Source: Entoloma clypeatum
Lineage: Eukaryota > Basidiomycota > Agaricomycetes > Agaricales > Entolomataceae
Length of the DNA: 64,000 nucleotides
Direction: 5' to 3'
Assembly (NCBI GenBank): GCA_963565915.1
Contig: OY751488.1
Span: 310,001-374,000, forward strand
Shown here: in pieces, positions 63,636 through 64,000 of the stretch
Numbering within the stretch: the stretch's first letter is position 1
How the letters are laid out: the number at the start of each line of letters is the position of its first letter
Notes under the pieces: model-generated
What the model was told of the DNA's origin: nothing
Seen by the model: the letters and a program-made list of their open reading frames with translations, nothing else
Databases searched by the model: none
Translations under genes and position numbers: made by a program

Positions 63636-64000
63636 TGGAAATCACGGATCAAATCTTGAGCGTTCTGCACATTAGCTCGAGGTTCCGTAGGGTGACAACA
63701 GGGTCTCGTTGAACACAGGGTGAATCATTTTCCAAGTCTTCGGAAGATCAAGAAGGTACGCGCTAGCCCCTTTCTTCTCTAGGACTTTGAATGGTCCATG
63801 TCGGAGTGCGTTGAGTTTCTTCGAGGGACGGTTAGTCCTGATGTTAGTCCCTTCCAGCCACACCTTGTCTCCAATGCGGTAGTCCCAAGACAGACTTCAT
63901 CGTGTATCAACTATCTTTTTCATCTGATCCTGTGCTTGTTTCAGTGCTGCGTTGGCTTCTTCTCGTGCCTGGGTGAGTTTTTTCAAGAAGTCGTTGGCAG
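63636..64000 (-). pseudogene. pol: Integrase C-terminus of A2, chromodomain deleted
   Basis: From the right edge: KKLTQAREEANAALKQAQDQ, then TGA in place of a Trp codon near 63897, RIGDKVWLEGTNIR, LNALRHGPFKVLEKKGASAY and HPVFNETLLSPYG. There the frame jumps across a deletion of about 160 bp relative to A1 and the chromodomain is missing. The sequence then resumes at the codons corresponding to A1 6766 onward and keeps CGA at 63677-63679 where A1 has TGA. Confidence 0.85.

Larger units (their letters stand above)
62668..64000 (-). mobile_element. Ty3 element A2, 3' part (runs off the window)
   Basis: Minus-strand copy of family A with its 3' LTR, accessory ORF and integrase C-terminus. The body continues beyond 64000, so its other LTR and target duplication cannot be checked. 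The left flank is CAGATG. Confidence 0.93.

Noticed and set aside
1..64000. tRNA, rRNA, CRISPR array, riboswitch or prokaryotic operon signals
   Set aside because: None seen. The repeats are LTRs, MITE-like sequences and satellites, and genes have eukaryotic introns.

Overview
The window looks like a transposon-packed stretch of a mushroom-forming basidiomycete (Agaricomycetes) genome. The evidence is GT-AG introns of about 45-65 nt, a FunK1-type kinase remnant, F-box/LRR and WD40 genes, Ty3 elements with chromodomain integrases, and a CACTA/Plavaka-type transposase. I see no rRNA, tRNA, CRISPR or prokaryotic signal. The species cannot be named from this sequence.

Layout. 1-7852: a Tc1/mariner element split by a complete Ty3 element (A1, 1145-7781, 5-bp duplication GTATT). 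7914-11679: a Copia-type gag fragment cut by a decayed Ty3 element (B1). 11750-18785 and 25584-32613: two copies (C1 minus, C2 plus) of a third Ty3 family forming a large inverted repeat. The spacer between them holds a second B copy (B2) and a fourth Ty3 family (D), whose 5' LTR carries an ORF1-only LINE. 32.6-38.1 kb: host gene remnants (a hypothetical gene, F-box/LRR, FunK1 kinase) with small MITE-like repeats. 38.7-51.9 kb: one host gene split by an 11.4-kb Ty3 element (E), itself split by a Copia element (F). 52.2-55.4 kb: a hypothetical gene and a WD40 gene that carries a solo A-family LTR in an intron. 55.5-59.6 kb: a CACTA/Plavaka-type transposase remnant. 59.7-62.7 kb: mostly non-coding. 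62668-64000: the 3' end of a second A element (A2, minus).

Main observations. (1) All five Ty3 families show the layout of Tf1-type self-priming: a TATA box, then 32-34 nt downstream a 10-12 nt string that is the exact reverse complement of the site lying 2 nt after the 5' LTR. The Copia element instead matches an internal part of initiator tRNA-Met. (2) Element C carries, antisense to gag-pol, a two-exon gene for a coiled-coil protein with a Zn2Cys6-type cluster assembled across the intron. It is intact in C1 and broken in C2. (3) C1 and C2 are gap-free mirror images over about 5.8 kb. The target-site duplication GAAAG and an in-frame gag continuation are split between the outer end of C1 and the inner end of C2, which points to an inversion through the two copies. 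(4) Nearly all premature stops in the elements are TGA where CGA is expected. One case is directly confirmed by A2, which keeps CGA. This fits CpG deamination in methylated repeats. (5) Family A carries a small extra ORF downstream of integrase that stays open in both copies although pol is broken.

Almost none of the element genes could work as they stand. The best candidates for working host genes are the WD40/membrane-anchor gene and perhaps the gene at 52.2-53.1 kb.
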